Source: Fragum whitleyi | Taxonomy: Eukaryota > Mollusca > Bivalvia > Cardiida > Cardiidae | Assembly (NCBI GenBank): GCA_948146395.1 | Contig: OX411543.1 | Span: 56,039,689 to 56,103,688, forward strand | Direction: 5' to 3' | Length of the DNA stretch: 64,000 nt | Shown here: positions 1 through 12,482 of the stretch, piece by piece | Position numbering within the stretch: position 1 is the first letter of the stretch | How the letters are laid out: every line of letters starts with the position of its first letter | Translations under genes and position numbers: made by a program | Notes under the pieces: model-generated | What the model was told of the DNA's origin: nothing | The model's database searches: none | What the model saw: the letters and a program-made list of their open reading frames with translations, nothing else

Positions 1-34
1 GAAGGATATTTGTCGCCACCGGGATCGAACCCAT
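1..34 (-). repeat. Fragment of the tRNA-derived SINE
   Basis: 'GAAGGATATTTGTCGCCACC' and 'GGGATCGAACCCA' match 11197-11231 of the full SINE (promoter B-box region, reverse strand). It is cut by the window edge. Confidence 0.55.
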
Positions 35-368
35 TCAATTCTCTTTAAACTTCATATATACTAAAAATATGTCAAATATTTCTTTTATAGCACATTTTAC
101 AATTTTTTGAACAAAATTTTGTAACGCATCCCAGCCAAAGTAACGTGCTTCAGGGGTTCGTATCGGCGCAAAAGAGAGATAATTTTCTTTCTCATAAATT
201 CAAGATTCCAAACTTGATGCATTGTTTAAGCATGATCAATTTCACACAAAACAGTTTTGATTTAAAATTTCGCTTTTTCATTTTTATGATATTTATGAAT
301 ACACATGTGTATGAGTTGAACATAGAAAAATATGGAAATACTGACATGACATATCAGGAGGGAAAAGA

Positions 369-1754
369 AACTAGAAAGCCATGGATGGCTTGTGTCGCTG
401 CACAGGCTTGAAATTCTTGTAAAAACAGATAAATGTTTTGACTAGATTTTTAGATAATTGGGGTTTACTGATGTTGAAAATGATTTTCAAAGTTTCAACT
501 ATTTAACAAATCGAGAAATGACCTCCACTCTTAACAGACATATTTTTCATCAAATCAAAATAATTTTTGGCTGCATGATAATGGGTAACCCAAAAATCAT
601 ACCAAAAATGTTTGATCGATATCCATCAGATACATTCTGAGAAAATGATTTTCATAGTTTCTACTTTTTAACATATTGAGAAATGACCTCCGCCCATAAA
701 ATACATATTTTTCATCCAATCAAAATAATTTTTGGTACACTGATAAAGGGTCACTCAAGGATCATTCCAGTGAAATTTAGTTGATATCCAAAAATTAGAT
801 TCTGAGAAAATGATTTTCAAATTTTCCACTATATAACATATAGAGAAATGACCTCTACCCATAAAATGCATATTTTTCATCCGATCACAATGATTTTTTT
901 GTAGACTGATAAAAGGGGCACTCAAGGACCATTCCAGTGAAATTTTGTTGATATCCATCAGTTACATTCTGAGAAAATGATTTTCAAAGTTTCCACTATA
1001 TAACATATAGAGAATTGACCTCTGCCCATAAAATGCATATTTTTCATCCGATCACAATGATTTTTTGTAGACTGACAAAGGGTCACTCAAGGATCATTCC
1101 AGTGAAATTCCATTGATATCCATCAGTAACATTCTGAGAAATGATTTTTAAAGTTTCCACTATATAACATATAGGGAATTGACCTCCGCCAATAAAATGC
1201 ATATTTTCCATCTGATCACAATGATTTTTTGTAGGCTGATAAAGGGTCACCCAAGGATCATTCATGTAAAATTTAATTGGTATCCATTGATAAGAATCTG
1301 ATTGATTGATTGATTGATTGAATGGAGTTTAACGCCGCTTTCAACATTATTTCAGTTACATCGCGGCGGCACGAGCACCTAACAATGGATTCCCGGTATT
1401 TCTCTCACCAGTACAACCATCACATTCTTTCCTAGCCTCCAGCTGCTATCTCACATAGGTCTGATCAGAATCTGAGAAAACTCACTTTTTACCAAATATT
1501 GGAAATTAGCCACGCCCATTAAATCCACGTTTTTCATTGGATCAGAATTTCTTGAACAACTTTGAAAGAGGGTCATCCAAGGATCATTCCTGTGGAGTTT
1601 GGTTGAAATTCATCTAGTAGTTTCCGAGGAGAAAATTTTTAAAGAAAAGTTTACAACCGGACGGACGCACGCACGCACAGACGGACGGACACACGACGGA
1701 CACAACGCCATGACAATAGCCCCAGTGGCTTTCAGCCAGTGGAGCTAAAAAAAA
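369..1754 (+). mobile_element. Satellite-bearing element (CTAGAAAGCCATGGATGGCT ... GGAGCTAAAAA)
   Basis: A 5' end near 369 leads into about five tandem monomers of roughly 165 bp (460-1300, phrase 'AAGGATCATTCCAGTGAAAT'), then a unique 3' part with GACGGACGG runs and a TGGCT-TTC-AGCCA hairpin before GGAGCTAAAA. A SINE splits it at 1302-1466. The architecture resembles Helentron-type non-autonomous elements. Confidence 0.6.
1302..1466 (-). mobile_element. SINE, 5'-truncated, in a satellite monomer
   Basis: It carries the (TTGA)n tail and the 'GTTTAACGCCGCTTTCAAC' tail domain, with the tRNA head missing. AGAATCTGA is duplicated at 1293-1301 and 1467-1475. Confidence 0.75.
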
Positions 1755-2179
1755 TGAATTGAAAAAGAATTGAATAAACATGTCAATATTAAATTGATGG
1801 AATTAATTATTTTTTATATTGAAATACACTAAAAAAGATCATTATATTACAATAAGTTTGTAATCTGACAGTTTTGAACCTCAATATTAAATTTCCCCTT
1901 ACTTCGAGGGGCCTAGACGTTTGTCCGAACGCACTAACTACCTGAGCAATTTTCCAACTTGTCAAACTTGAGTGATTTTACTAATTATTAAACCTTAAAT
2001 ATTTCACATATCAATAGAATAATAAACAAGTCATAACGTCACTTGCAATTTTGGTCACTTGCAATTTTGGTCGGTCGGACTGTACACAGTATAGATTTTT
2101 CCTTATCAGTGGTCAATACACAGCTGTTTTATCAGTACCTGTCTGAGTTGTAATGGATAAGACAATTCTGACATTTATA

Positions 2180-2850
2180 ACACTCCTAGTTGTTTGAATG
2201 ACTCCATACAAGACAGTAATTCCGATGATAAAATCAAACCACCCATCAGTTCAACGCCTGAAAGAAAAATCAATTACATCCAGCAGCATAGATATAGTTA
2301 TGCCTACTCCAGCTAGGAAGAAGTCAGGACCAAAGAAGTCACCATGTGGCTACAGAAGACCCAGAATGAACTCTAATCCACAAGTGAGTGGTAAGCTGAA
2401 TTATGCTTCAGGGACAAAAAGGAAAGGCTAATGAAGATGGATGGTATGATGTGCCAAAGACGTACAAAGAGCAATCCATATTTCTCGAGTTTGATAGATG
2501 GCATAAAATACAGGGGAAGAAAGGAAGGTATACATTTGGTAATGTATCAAAACTCCTGTTTCATATGGGTAATCAAGATCCTGTCTTCTCTGAAAAACAT
2601 ATAACTATAGACAACTACACCCTTTGTATGGACAGGCTGGAGGAAATTAGTCACTTATCATCATCCTTAATAAATTTCAATAAGAGTCTTAAGGCTTTTG
2701 TTCTTTTTTATACAACATGTTCCAGATTTTATTTGGTATCCAACAACAAGGAAGACTATTACAGACCGCCGACAGTACTCGACAATCTTAAGCTACTGGC
2801 TAGGGGAATTGACAAGAAGCAGAGAGAGGAATTTGCAGGACAGATCTTCG
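2180..2850 (+). pseudogene. SET repeat, copy A: acidic/basic exon end and middle exon, decayed
   Basis: Two blocks match other copies in the window. The first (about 2180-2440) corresponds to the end of the acidic, NLS-like exon seen at 6791-7244. The second (about 2450-2850) is the longest open stretch of the middle exon. It reads 'FGNVSKLLFHMGNQDPVFSE' and later 'DNLKLLARGIDKKQREEFAG', and corresponds to decayed stretches at 7330-7610 and 37740-37985. Frames shift between the blocks and no start codon is convincing. The 206-codon open frame (2403-3023) runs on after 2850 into an unrelated interspersed repeat, so its last 60 or so residues are not part of the gene. I do not recognise the middle-exon domain. 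Confidence 0.6.
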
Positions 2851-3145
2851 AACGACATCTCCTCCTGAACCATTGGGCTGATTTCAATGAAACATTACCA
2901 GAATGTTCCTTGGGTGACCCTCTTCCAAAGTCATTGAAAAAATTCGGATTGATACCCAAATATGAGCGTGGCAGGGCGGGGCTTATTTTGAGTCTGAAAT
3001 CTTGTAACGATACTTCCTCATGAGCCTTTGGATCTATTTCAATGAGAATGTACTAGAATATTCCTTGGATGACCCTCTTACAAAATTGTTCATGAATATT
3101 TGATTGGATGAGATCCACTGGATCAATAAAATTCAGGTGAGCAGT
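2850..3145 (-). repeat. Fragment of interspersed repeat inserted in SET repeat copy A
   Basis: It contains the reverse complement of phrases seen at 36660-37715, such as 'GGGTGACCCTCTTCCAAAG' and 'TGAAACATTACCAGAATG'. Two divergent monomers are visible. It ends where SET repeat sequence resumes near 3146. Confidence 0.55.
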
Positions 3146-4025
3146 TTAGGGCCCAATCGAGAAGCAGATAGCAAGCCAAGCAGATACTCCAGCCAGTATG
3201 TCAGCCAAACAACGTGAGCCAAGACCATTCACTTCTCCTAAGGGAATAAAGGTCGAAGCCTTGAAGTGCAAGGTTTTAGAGCATACAATGTATATTGGAT
3301 GTGCAGGGGGGGAGGTCACTACCAGGTCAGCTAAGGTACTGTCTCTTGTAGAATAGCAGGAACAGTACAACGCAGGAGAAAAAGAGAATGCAAATAAGCT
3401 GATCAGGGCACTGAAGTATATGCAGGAGAAGGACACGGCTAACTGTCAAGGCTTATGCACGACAGTTTGGCATAAGAATAGGCAAGACAAGAATACATGA
3501 GCTTGTTGCGGTCCCTGAGTATCTAACTAGAACTGTCGCAAAGCAGACTGATTCTCCCACCAGGGCTTTGTCCTACCAGGAATATATTTCCCAGTGTAAG
3601 TGCTTTAAGTACATGATCTATTTGCAACATGATAACAAAAATTGGCTAAAATTTAGAGGTTCAAGTGAGAAAATTTAGTTATCAGTGCCAGTTAGCAGTA
3701 TATTAGCCGAACAATGTGAGCCAAGACCATTCACTTCTAAAGGGAATAAAGGTCCAAGCCTTGAAATGGAAGGTTTTACAGCATGTATTTGATGTGCAGG
3801 GGGTTTACTCTTTCAGGTCAGCTAAGGTACCTACTCTTTTAGAACTGCAGCAACAGTACGACTTAAGAGATAAAGAGAGGACATACAAGCTGAGCAGGGC
3901 ACAGCTAACATCAAAGCTTACAGCAACTACAAGGATTATGCAAGACAGTTTAGCATAAGAATAGGCAAGATCAGAAAACATGAGCTTGTTGCTGTCTTGA
4001 CAATAGCTTGTGGCCTTCGGCCATT
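3146..4025 (+). pseudogene. SET repeat, copy A: two tandem pieces of the pre-SET exon
   Basis: The piece at 3146-3600 and the piece at about 3705-4025 both carry the 'gccaaacaaygtgagccaag' start of the pre-SET exon. The second is open from 3716 to 3958 and includes 'TLLELQQQYDLRDKERTYKL', followed by a stop. The first is shifted several times. They match 12484-12740 and 40635-40870, so this exon was duplicated locally. The encoded segment is basic and helical; I do not recognise its family. Confidence 0.55.
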
Positions 4026-4029
4026 GGAG

Positions 4030-6180
4030 CAAAACAATTTATTCTAAGAAAAGTTATTTTCAAAGAATGAGATGTACGTCGCAAATTTGAGAGATAGCAT
4101 AAAATGCAGGGGAAGATAGGAGGATATACAATTGGTAATGTATTGAAACCCCTGTTTCTTATTAACACATTACTATAGACAACTACACCAGTTGAAAGAA
4201 CAAACTGAAGGAAATTTGTTATTCATCATCCCAAATTAATTTCAACAAAAGCCGTCAAAGACGCATTATGCTCCCCGAATAAGGCATTGCCACAAAAATA
4301 AGAGCCATATTGGACATGGCTATCCCCCGTCATCAAAGCTTGATAGTAAACTGAAGCCTAATAAATTAAGGATTCTTTTGTACTGTCAAGAGATTTACCT
4401 CCAATAAAATATAAGTATTGAAAATAACAAAGGGCAATAACCCCAAAATTATGCAAGCAAGAGTTGTAGTTCTTATGCACTGCACTTCTCCATGAGATAT
4501 ATCCATGCATTAAGTTTCAAGTTGATAGCTATTATACTTTAGGAGATATGCTCCTTGGTCAGGTTTTAAGGACTCCAATAAGGTGTTATCTTACACAGCT
4601 AACATAAAAGAAACAAACATTAAACCCCCTTTTTGCATGGCATATTTTAAGACACAATTTTCAATTATTTCACATATTTCAAAGGGCATCTGATTTGCTA
4701 CTCAAATGTGAAATTTCATCAAATTCTGAACATAAGTCTAGGAGAAATGACAAAATAACTGTATTTTACAAGCTAAGGTAAAGGTAACAAACATTGAGCC
4801 CCTTTTTCCATGATATATATTTTTTAACGTAAACTTCAAATTCTTTATTGTAAAGGGTGTCTGATTTGCTACTCAAATATGAAATTTAATTAAATTCTGA
4901 CCATTAGACTAGGAGAAATTTGAGAAATGCTGTTTTTAACCCTAAGTCCCCTTTTCCTGTGACAAGGCCTCAAATTCAAAAACCGTCACAGATGCATCAA
5001 CACTATATCATAGGAAGTTCACATGGTAAGTTTCATTTGATTTGGCCCATGGGTTATGGATAAATTAGTGGGGACGGACGGATTGACGGACAAAGCTGCG
5101 GCTATATGCTCTCCCTTTTGGGAGCATAAAAATATCTGAAGGCTGATCTTTTTTATAACAACATGTTCCAGGTTTTATTTTTATCCAACGACAAGGACGA
5201 ATATTACAGACTGACGGCAGTACTGGCAAGAAGCAGATAGAGGATTTATAGGACAGAAGGCCTGCGCTGAAGAAACGAAATTTCCGTATGTGGTGCAGGG
5301 AGTTCTTTGTAAAGCAGTACAGAACTTTTGAGATCTCTTGAAAAGGGCCGAGAAGGAGACTGGGTAAGTTAAAGTTGGGTTTAAAGTCTGTTTCGATGCC
5401 AGGCATATTCAACCGACTTCACACTTTAACCCCTGATAATTGAATTTTAAGATGGCTGTTAACATACCATGCTCATTGGTAGCCACAGCACTAGACTTAC
5501 ATTCGCACAGGTACCCATTTATACACCTGAGCGGAGAGGAGCAATGTGTATTTAATAAAAATTCCCGCGTTCTTGCGGATTAGGTTGCAGTATCAAGTGT
5601 AAATGAATATATTTGTTTTTATATTTGTTTGACACAGGGTCATCGTCCAGGAATTCCTGAGCAACTGAATAAAATTTTGGTTGGTGTTATTCGTTTCCAT
5701 TTCAAGTACAATATTTACCCAGGATTTTCATGCTCTGACACAAGGAAGAGCCATGAAAACTTATGCTGGAGGTTATTCTTCTCAAAAATGAAATGAGTTG
5801 AGTTAATTCTTGGCTCACTCAGAAGAGGTTGCTAAGTCTCATTGCAGGTTTACCAATACAGAAAGAACTGTCTATACTATGTACAGTTTTTTGCAAGAAG
5901 TTGACAGACTACAGCAAGGAACATCCGCAGACTTTTCCAACCAAGGAGCAGATAGCAGCCGAGCAACTGGCGTGACTGCTGAATATACTCCAGCCAGTAA
6001 GTCAACTTGTGCCAGGGACCATGACAACATAAAATATCTTTTCGTCCTTCTCTACAGGTGGTCTGGTTGTTCCCTGGGCGTACTGGGAGGAATGGGGGGA
6101 ATTTTGGTTAAGCAGCCAAATCCTGTATGCGGCTGATTATGCCTTGTCCCTTGGGTGGCCGCTATTGACAATTTTGACTG
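4030..6180 (+). pseudogene. SET repeat, copy B: middle exon, intron and E4 exon, split by a satellite-type element
   Basis: The middle exon runs 4070-4262 and resumes at about 5135 ('acaacatgttccaggtttta') after an inserted element at 4262-5134. Near 5364 a GTAAG donor begins an intron that is longer than in other copies, because extra sequence lies between about 5367 and 5585. The acceptor 'TTGTTTGACACAG' at 5636 is shared with other copies. The next exon (E4) reads 'GHRPGIPEQLN' and later 'HSEEVAKSHCRFTNTERT'. Bases 6013-6095 are the reverse complement of another part of E4 (compare 39080-39146), a local inversion. Numerous stops make this copy non-functional. Confidence 0.6.
4262..5134 (+). 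mobile_element. Satellite-type element inserted in SET repeat copy B
   Basis: TATGCTCCCC at the start pairs with GGGAGCATA at the end, where CTCCC-TTTT-GGGAG forms a hairpin before CATAAAAA. 'AAGAGCCATATTGGACATGG' near the start is shared with 23938-24911. Two monomers with 'TGATTTGCTACTCAAATRTG' lie inside. Confidence 0.6.
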
Positions 6181-6181
6181 T

Positions 6182-6373
6182 ATTTGGGGATCAATCAAAA
6201 TTTCTTGAACAGTTTAAGAAGAGGGTCACCAAAGGATCATTTCTACCAAGTTTCGTTTTTTTTGAAAGAGAAGATGTTAAAAGAAAAGTTTAGGCATGCA
6301 CGGGTGGACGGATGCACGCCGGACACACCGTTATGAAAATAGCTCACTGGCATTTAGCCAGTGGAGATAAAAA
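6182..6373 (+). mobile_element. 3' end of a satellite-bearing element
   Basis: It matches 1540-1754 ('CAAAATTTCTTGAACA', GGACGGATGC runs) and ends in the CACTGGC-ATTTA-GCCAGTG hairpin followed by GAGATAAAAA. Confidence 0.55.
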
Positions 6374-6439
6374 CTGATAGGCATGACATGACTGAAATAT
6401 CTTTTATATTTAAAGAGCAGTAAACAGAAAACTGTGTAC

Positions 6440-8530
6440 TGGTGCAACCTGTGCTTCAGTTAAGGGAAATTGCCTTGTAGAGAAGCATATCATGTCATGG
6501 AAATGTCAAGGAAATGTCCTGAAATTCCAAAGGACTTGACAGACGTACATTTGAAGGAGTTTGCCTCTTACCTCATGAAGGAACAATGGGCCGCTGCTTT
6601 ACATGCAACTGCAAACCTGTATGTCAAACCTAACATTGACATGTCACATTAACATTTGAATGGATGTTACCAAGGTAGCGAGTTGTTATACGAGCAAGAG
6701 ATACGGTCATTATCTTATCCAAGAAAAGGTTAAACATTCCTTACCAGCCAAAAATCCCAAGGAATAAACACTTCCGCATATCTCTTTCAGGTACAAAGAA
6801 AGGGTATCGGATGAGTCTCAGCCTCCTAGACCAAACCTGTCAGTTAAGGTAGATGTTCACCCAAAGGAACAGAGAGTGCCAACATCCACAGCGAAGCCAA
6901 GCACATCAATACCAAAACCAAGCACCTCAGCACCAATGCTCTTGTCAACTAGGTATGAGGAAGAGGTAGTATTTAATATGAATCTTCCTATAGTTTTTCC
7001 AGATGGGCCAGAGACTGATATGAGACCAGTTGAAGAAGATAATTCGGACATTGATTACACTCCTAGTTGTCTGAAAGACCCCATTCCAGACAGCGATTCT
7101 GATGATGAAATCAGACTATCAATCAGTTCCACGCCTAAAAGAATATCAATTACATCCAGCAGCAAAGATAGGAAGAAAGGAAGAAATCCAGCTAGGAAGA
7201 AATCAAAGACCAAAGAAGTCACCATTTTGCTACAAAAGACCTAGGAAGTACTCAATACCACAAGTCAGTGGTGAGCTGAATTATGCTTCAGGGACAAAGG
7301 AAAGGCTAATTAAGATGGAAGGTTGATGCGCCAAAGATGTACAAGGAGCAAGGCTTATTTCATGAGTTGACAGATGGCATAAAATGCAGGGGAAGAAAGA
7401 AGAGTATACAATTGGTAATGTATCAAAGCTCCTGTTTCATATGGGTAATCAAGATCCTGTCTTCTCTAGAAAACACAGTCATAACTAAATACACCCGTTG
7501 TATTAACAGGCTTAATTAATTTTAATCAGTCTTTAGGCTTTTGTTTTTCTATACAACATATATTTGGTATCCAACGACAAGGAAGAACATAAAAGACTGC
7601 CGACAGAACAGAACTTTTGAGATCTTTTGAAAAGGGCCGAGAAAGAGTCTGGGTAAGGTTGCAGTATCAAGTATGCATAAATGTCTTTGTTCTTATATTT
7701 GTTTGACACAGAACTATTGTCCAGGAATTCTTGAGCACCTGAACATAACCAATCACACCCAAGGTTCAACCAGACCACCTATAGAGAAGGACAGAAAGAT
7801 ATATTACGTTGTCATGGTCCCCTGCACAAGATACTCAGACCAGCTTGACGGCCAGATAGTGAATACTCGGGAACTGAAGACCTGGATGGATCAATAACTA
7901 AGCTATATTCCAGGGCCTTTAGCGGAAAAATGCTTAGAATATTCCTTAAAAATTTTTCTTTCAGGCTGACGGCATTCCTTAAACAAGCCTTTCCCATGGC
8001 ATTATTCGTTTCCAGTTTGAGTAGAATATTTCACCAGCATTTTCATGCTCTGACGCAAGAAAGAGCTATGAATCTTATGCTGGAGATTATTCTTCTGAGA
8101 CAAGAAGTCAGTTGAGTGAATTCTTGGGTCACTCAAAAGAGGTTGATTAGTCTTATTACAGGTTTACCAACACAGAAAGAACTGTTGGCACTTCAGTTTT
8201 TAGCAAGAAGTTGACAGACTACAGCAAGGAACCTCCGCGGCCTTATCCAACCAATAAGCAGATAGCAACCCAAGCAACTGGCGTGACTGCTCAATTAACT
8301 CCAGTCAGTAAGTCAGCCAAACAACAGAAGCCAAGACCATTCACTTCTCCTAAGGGAATGAAGGTCGAAGCCTTGAAGTGAAAGGTTTTAGAGCATATAT
8401 TGGATGTGCAAGGGGTTGACTCTATCAGGTCAGATAAATTATAGTCTCTTTTAGAATTGCAGCTAAAAGAAGACTTTTCCAACCAAGGAGCAGATAGCAA
8501 GCCGAGTAACTGTTGTGATTGCTGAATATA
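6440..8530 (+). pseudogene. SET repeat, copy C: longest ordered 5' half, interrupted at 8531 by a TIR element
   Basis: This copy shows the upstream exons best. About 6440-6650 encodes 'MEMSRKCPEIPKDLTDVHLK'. After the acceptor TCTCTTTCAG at 6790, an exon open to 7244 encodes a Ser/Thr/Pro segment, an acidic run with 'DSDSDDEIRLS', and a basic tail with 'GRNPARKKSKTKE' that looks like a nuclear signal. The middle exon (7330-7610), a 60-bp GT-AG intron (about 7655-7711) and the E4 exon (7712-7897) follow. A second intron and the rest of E4 lead to 'GCTGAATATA' at 8530, where the TIR element begins. The copy resumes at 12483 with 'TACTCCAGCC'. Frames are broken in most exons. Confidence 0.62.
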
Positions 8531-8562
8531 CGGTCAACTCCCGTTTGATCGACATCCCTTAT

Positions 8563-9868
8563 CACTCATTCTCAATAAGCGGGTGCATTGGGTGGCGCCA
8601 GGGTCTGTACAAAAGCATGCAAATTTGAGGATAGTAGAAATCTTACGTTATAGGTAAGTGTAGGAAAAGTTTAGTCGACACACATTTGGTTTTGGTAAAT
8701 TAAGATTTTCTGATATATAAAGTTATCGAAAAGCATAGAAAATATGGGATTGATGACCAAAGATCTTAGTATTTGCGATTTGAAACGGCAACCCCAGGGT
8801 TTTCATATCAAAGTGAAATGTTTGTTAAAGCTTATTACTGCTAACTTAGTTAAATTATTTCATTGAAAATACTATTAATTGTTGTGCAGCAATGGAATAA
8901 AGAAAAATAATTTCTATAAGCCAATAAGATCTAGAAGATTAAGTCAACACAATTAATATTAGTTAAAAATATTACAAGTTCGTTACTGACATGTTTGTTA
9001 CAACAAATAACATTACCCTGATACACAGAAATTGCTGCTTACATTTCACCACTATGTTAAACAAAATTACTTAATACAAATATGGGTATGCAATTAAAGT
9101 ATTAAAGTTGACTTTCAAATGGAAAAAGGTTCTATTTCTGCCTATTATTTACTAAAACAGATCACATTTCCTCTTTCAACGTAAAGGTGGAAAACGTAGG
9201 CTTTATTTTAAGTTCTATATATAATTTAAATTTAGAGGGGATTGCTTACTCATATTTTCAGTGGGTTTATAGATAGAGACAACAAAGCAGCTGAAACTTT
9301 GAGAAAACTATCGTGACATGTTTGTAATGTGATAATGAACATGTCTCCGTCGATTTTACCAGATAAATGGCCTTGTGACGCTTTTTAATCTTAATAACTG
9401 AAAAGAACTTCAAAACTGTAGGATTTGTTTCAACTTCTGCATCGGAAAGGCAAAATGTATTATCTATATTGCCATTTTTTTAAAGTGAATTGAATAGTGT
9501 GTTATTTTTTCTTCAATAAAATGCAATGAAAACTATATCTTTAAGGTATGATTTTATTAAAAGAAAATTAAATTTTATTGATAATTGTTATATTTATTAT
9601 TTTCATAATGTTGTACATTGCTTTTGGCCATTACAACTTTATTGTTTAACCTAAATTGAGTATTTACAGCACTTTTTAAGGATAGTAACAAACATTTTTT
9701 GTGTCCAATACTTCTTAGTACCTGTTTATTTCAGCACAAAAAAATTTGCACATCCTGTTTTGTCTCTTGATAACCATTTTATGTGCATAACACGTAGGAA
9801 AATATCAAAATCAAGATAATTTTTAGATTTTTTACCTCTTGAATACACCCGCTTATTGAGAATGAGTG
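8563..9868. mobile_element. Nested TIR element (CACTCATTCTCAATAAGCGG ends), 3-bp TAT duplication
   Basis: Left arm 8563-8588 and right arm 9844-9868 are inverted matches over about 25 bp. TAT flanks both ends (8560-8562 and 9869-9871), and removing the element restores alignment with 15850-15870. A 3-bp duplication would fit a PIF/Harbinger-type miniature element, although TAT is not their usual site. The interior is AT-rich with no coding frame. Confidence 0.65.
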
Positions 9869-10227
9869 TATATAGACATTTTCGTATACCTACACTAATT
9901 TGTTGGGAACAGATTTGCACAGTTTATTTTTGTCCCATTACAATGGAATTCTTGTTGCCCAACATTGACACAAAATATTAGGGAACGAAAGTGCAAAATC
10001 CCTATATGTTGTTTTCATTACATCTACACTTACCTGGAAAATTCCTAGCGGCTATTTTTAGCACCTCGTAGTTAAGTAATAATGCACATGTGTGTACTCA
10101 ATTATGCTTAAGAGAAACTAAAGGTTTCCCCTCAGCAATTATCAACAATTAAACCTGCCAGAAAACAATACCCTGGTCTGTTAATCTTTGGTTGGTTGAG
10201 GTTGATATTGTTATAACTTATTTACAA

Positions 10228-11950
10228 ACAAGAGTTGACAGCGGACAACGTAGCTCGCCCAAACTGCTGCTCGTCACAAACAGCATTTGACCAAAGATCT
10301 AAGGTCAAGGTCAATCATTTTTGTAAAGTCCATAATCTAATATATATCAGTCTGATTTAGAAATTAGACAAATAAAGGTATAATGGCCATAGGTATAAGC
10401 ACTCAGAAAATATAAGCAAGGTTAAAGTTTTTTGTTAAAGTTTTTATAAGTACATAAAAGGTCAAGGTTAAATTATCAAGGACCTTTGTTACTGGTGAAA
10501 GCCTATCCCCTGGTGAGTTTGTGTATGAGGTTATGATGTCCCTTGGTAAAATCATTCAAAAATATAAGAAAGGTCAAAGTTTTTGGTTAAAGTTTTTCTA
10601 AGTCCATAAAAGGTCAAGGTCAAAATGTGAAGGAGATTGGCTTCTGGTGAAATCCTATCATCTAGTGAGTATGTATATGAAGTTATGATCTCCCTAGGTA
10701 AAACAATCAAAAAATATAAGCAAGCTTAAAGGTTTTTGGTTAAAGGTTTCTAAGTCCATAGTCAAGGTCAATGTCAAAATGTCAAGGACCTTTGTTACAA
10801 GTGAAAGCCTTTCACCTAGTGAGTGTTATATGAAGTAATGATGTCCATAGGTAAAATCTTTCAAAAATATAAGCCAGGTAAAAGTTTTTTGGTTTAAGTT
10901 TTTTGGTTACAGGTTTTCTAATTTCATAAAAAGTCAAGGTATAGGTCAAAATGCTAAGGCACTTGGTCTCTGGTGAAATCCCATCACCTTATGAGTGAGT
11001 ATATGATTGATTGATTGAATGGGGTTTTACGCCGCTTTCAACATTATTTCAGTTATATCGCGGCGGCCGGAGCACCTAACAATGGATTCCTGGTTTTTCT
11101 CACGCCAGTACTACCATTACATCCTTTCCTAGCCTCCGACTGCTATTTCACATAGGTTTACGATTATCTACCCATTGGTGAAAGACAAATGTCGGAAAGG
11201 ATATTTGCCGCCACCGGGGATCGAACCCACGACTTCCAGATTGGAAGTCTTGTGCCTAACCAACTGCGCTATGGTGGCGGCTTAGAGTGAGTATATGAAG
11301 TTATGATCTCCCTAGGTAAAACAATCAGAAAATATAAGCAAGCTTAAAGTTTTTTGGTTAAAGTTTTTCTTAGTCCATAAATAGTCAAGGTCAAGGTCAA
11401 AATGTCAAGGACCTTGGTAACCAGTGAAAGCCTTTCACCTAGTGGGTGTCATATGAAGTAATGATGTCCCTAGATAAAATAATAATTCAAAAACTATAAG
11501 CAAGGTTTAAGTTTTTTGGTTGAATTTTTTAGTTAAAGTTTTTCTAAGTCCATAAAAGGTCAAGGTATTGGTCAAAATGTCAAGGCACTTGGTCTCTGAT
11601 GTAAGCATATCACCTGGTCAGTGAAATATGAAGTAATGATCTCCCTAGGTAAAGCATTCAGAAAATATAAGCAAAGTTAGTTTTTTGGTTAAAGTTTTTT
11701 TGGTTAAATGTTTTAATTAAAGTTTTTTTTAAAAAGGTCAAGGTCACTGTCTCAAGGTCATTTTGACATGGGTGCTTGTCTTACATGAAAGCCTATATAT
11801 ACCCTAATGAGTGTTTGTGTAAAATATAGGGCCTCAGGATTAATATTAATAGAAATAAATTTAACCAAATGCAGAAGTTGACACGGACACCGACATCCGA
11901 GGGTATGACAATAGCTCTTCCAAGACTTTCGTCCCAGGCGAGCTAAAAAG
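10228..11950 (+). mobile_element. Satellite-bearing element (ACAAGAGTTGACAGC ... GGCGAGCTAAAAA)
   Basis: The 5' AGCTCGCC and 3' GGCGAGCT are inverse near the ends. About ten monomers of roughly 153 bp or longer repeat 'AAAAGGTCAAGGTCAAAATG' and 'ATGATGTCCCTAGGTAAAA'. A full SINE sits at 11007-11284. Confidence 0.65.
11007..11284 (-). mobile_element. Full-length tRNA-derived SINE
   Basis: Reverse complement of 11207-11281 is a tRNA-like head with A-box TAGCGCAGTTGG, B-box GGTTCGATCCC and paired ends GCCGCCA/TGGCGGC. The body and (TTGA)n tail follow. GAGTGAGTATATGA is duplicated at 10993-11006 and 11285-11298. It resembles molluscan SINE families such as RUDI/MESC; I could not check which. Confidence 0.85.
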
Positions 11951-12482
11951 GTATGGTTACACCACTTTGCATTCCACGAGTACAATTTGACCATCTTTTA
12001 CACCGCTTTCTCCTGGCAAAAATGTCAAGTCATTATTTTACTTTGTTTGATTGTTATGCAAACATCTTAATCATACATTTTGTGTTGATCTATTATGATT
12101 AAAAATGTCTGAGCCACAGCAAAGAAACGTCGTACCCCACTCTCTTTTGAGCAAAAACAGATGATTTAGAATACAAATAGCACAATTAAAACCTAGAGAG
12201 TGCATGGAAACTCTATCAATCTGTAAAAACAATGTTCACAATCAAAGACAGAAATCTATCAAAGATTTCTTCAAAAAGTCTTAATTACAAGTTTCAATAT
12301 TCAGTTTTAAGTCTTGTAGACATTAAATCAATATTCAACATTAAAATAAGAGTATATTACGGCCTTAAAGTGTCGTTTTAAATAAATGGCATCAATTTTT
12401 GAGTTAAAGGGTTGATTTTCAATACACCGACATTTTCAAAAATGTCGGGAACAAATGTGGTCGTTATAGTGAGAGTTGACTG

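Larger units (their letters stand above)
8531..12482. mobile_element. TIR element with TA target duplication (CGGTCAACTCCCG...GAGAGTTGACTG), expanded by nested insertions
   Basis: The ends are CGGTCAACTCCCG and GAGAGTTGACTG, with TA on both sides (8529-8530 and 12483-12484). Copy B of the SET repeat gives the empty site. The same family, without the inner insertions, is at 15832-16534. TA duplications and CAGT-type ends suit the pogo/Tigger branch of Tc1/mariner, but no transposase is visible. Inner insertions are at 8563-9868 and 10228-11950, the latter holding a SINE. Confidence 0.75.

Noticed and set aside
2403..3023. 206-codon open frame as an intact gene
   Set aside because: Only the first ~145 codons match the SET repeat middle exon; the rest reads through an unrelated interspersed repeat, and start and upstream frame are broken.
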